Shown here one piece after another: positions 63,690 through 64,000 of a stretch of DNA of 64,000 bases. A program made the translations under genes and the position numbers. The notes below the pieces were generated by a model. That model had not been told where the DNA came from. It made no database searches and worked only from the letters and a program-made list of their open reading frames with translations. Position 1 is the first letter of the stretch, and every line of letters begins with the position of its first letter. This DNA is from Trichocoleus sp. FACHB-40 (GTDB lineage Bacteria; Cyanobacteriota; Cyanobacteriia; Cyanobacteriales; FACHB-T130). The stretch is from contig NZ_JACJPF010000043.1 of NCBI RefSeq assembly GCF_014695915.1, positions 1 to 64,000 on the forward strand, in the 5' to 3' direction.

Positions 63690-64000
63690 CTAGCGAATTG
63701 AGACAGGAATCTCATCTTCTTTGGCAGTCAATTTACCTGTGAGTAATTCGTTGACTGCTGCCAAAGGCCAAGTGAAGCCGGAGAGCATCAAGCTTACTGC
63801 CCGTGGAACATCAATGATGATTTCTCTCATCTCTGGTGAAGCTTCTTTTTTCACCGATTGGATGTAAGAGCGACCAACCCAACCAATCCAACCTGCGATA
63901 TATAGAAACAGAATGCCAGGAATGATAAAATCACCAGCACGATTTAGGCGACCATCTACAATCAAGTGGGGTAAACCCTCTGGGCCGCAGTATGCCTGAG
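63690..64000 (-). CDS. psaF: Photosystem I reaction centre subunit III (C-terminal part; gene continues beyond window)
   Basis: The frame is open to the window edge, so the signal peptide and plastocyanin/cytochrome c6 docking region are outside. The visible part starts [20 protein letters not shown] and continues through the membrane helix [40 protein letters not shown] and [16 protein letters not shown], all typical of PsaF. It heads the psaF-psaJ-psaL run. Confidence 0.97.
   Translation of the reverse strand, partial: QAYCGPEGLPHLIVDGRLNRAGDFIIPGILFLYIAGWIGWVGRSYIQSVKKEASPEMREIIIDVPRAVSLMLSGFTWPLAAVNELLTGKLTAKEDEIPVSIR

Overview
The window is chromosomal DNA from a cyanobacterium, most likely a filamentous, non-picoplanktonic one. 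It carries photosystem I genes (psaF end, psaJ, psaL), the magnesium chelatase subunit chlH, ndhM, a cmpABCD-type bicarbonate transporter, a PEP-CTERM protein and an SLH-domain porin. HIP1 octamers (GCGATCGC) are scattered throughout, and the many short dispersed palindromic repeats are typical of such genomes. I cannot name the species from sequence alone.

Layout. Bases 1-8,600 are core genes: the end of an ftsH, an M23 peptidase, an LpxB-related protein and chlH. Bases 8,600-14,900 are accessory: a Uma2 endonuclease, an MrcB-N/HNH nuclease, a PIN toxin/antitoxin pair bracketed by HIP1 repeat tracts, two methyltransferase genes (one frameshifted) and a large lipoprotein. Bases 14,900-22,900 hold ftsX, def, an FHA-PrsW protein, an alpha/beta hydrolase, ExoD and PsiE family proteins and a probable small pseudogene. 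Bases 22,900-28,600 are the ABC transporter operon; its binding protein reads as CmpA (bicarbonate) rather than NrtA (nitrate). Bases 29,500-34,500 form a signalling cluster with a PP2C phosphatase, a CHAT protease fused to FHA, and an unknown acidic protein. Bases 34,600-43,100 hold small unknowns, ndhM, leuD, a sensor kinase, an ABC1 kinase and tRNA-Glu. Bases 43,200-50,900 hold an iron-uptake porin followed, after an aldo/keto reductase, by a Tat-exported multicopper oxidase, a lipoprotein, a bacterioferritin-like protein and an FTR1 permease, which looks like an oxidase/permease iron route. Bases 51,150-52,470 are a 19-repeat CRISPR array without cas genes. Then come a 15-repeat ankyrin protein, a PEP-CTERM protein and a three-gene glycosylation operon (PMT, membrane protein, GHMP kinase fused to a GalU-like uridylyltransferase). 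The end holds a tandem pair of structured elements that look like minus-strand small RNA genes, then purH and psaF-psaJ-psaL.

Notable points. The tandem pair at 60,883-61,168 has base changes that preserve pairing only as minus-strand RNA, and each copy carries the exact complement of the conserved core I recall for Yfr1. There are also two families of dispersed hairpin repeats (16,771/55,438 and 29,124/49,233), a VOC-family gene remnant at 46,852, a psaJ gene of only 44 codons, and an orphan CRISPR array with a candidate leader promoter. All functional calls rest on reading motifs by eye; no database search was run.
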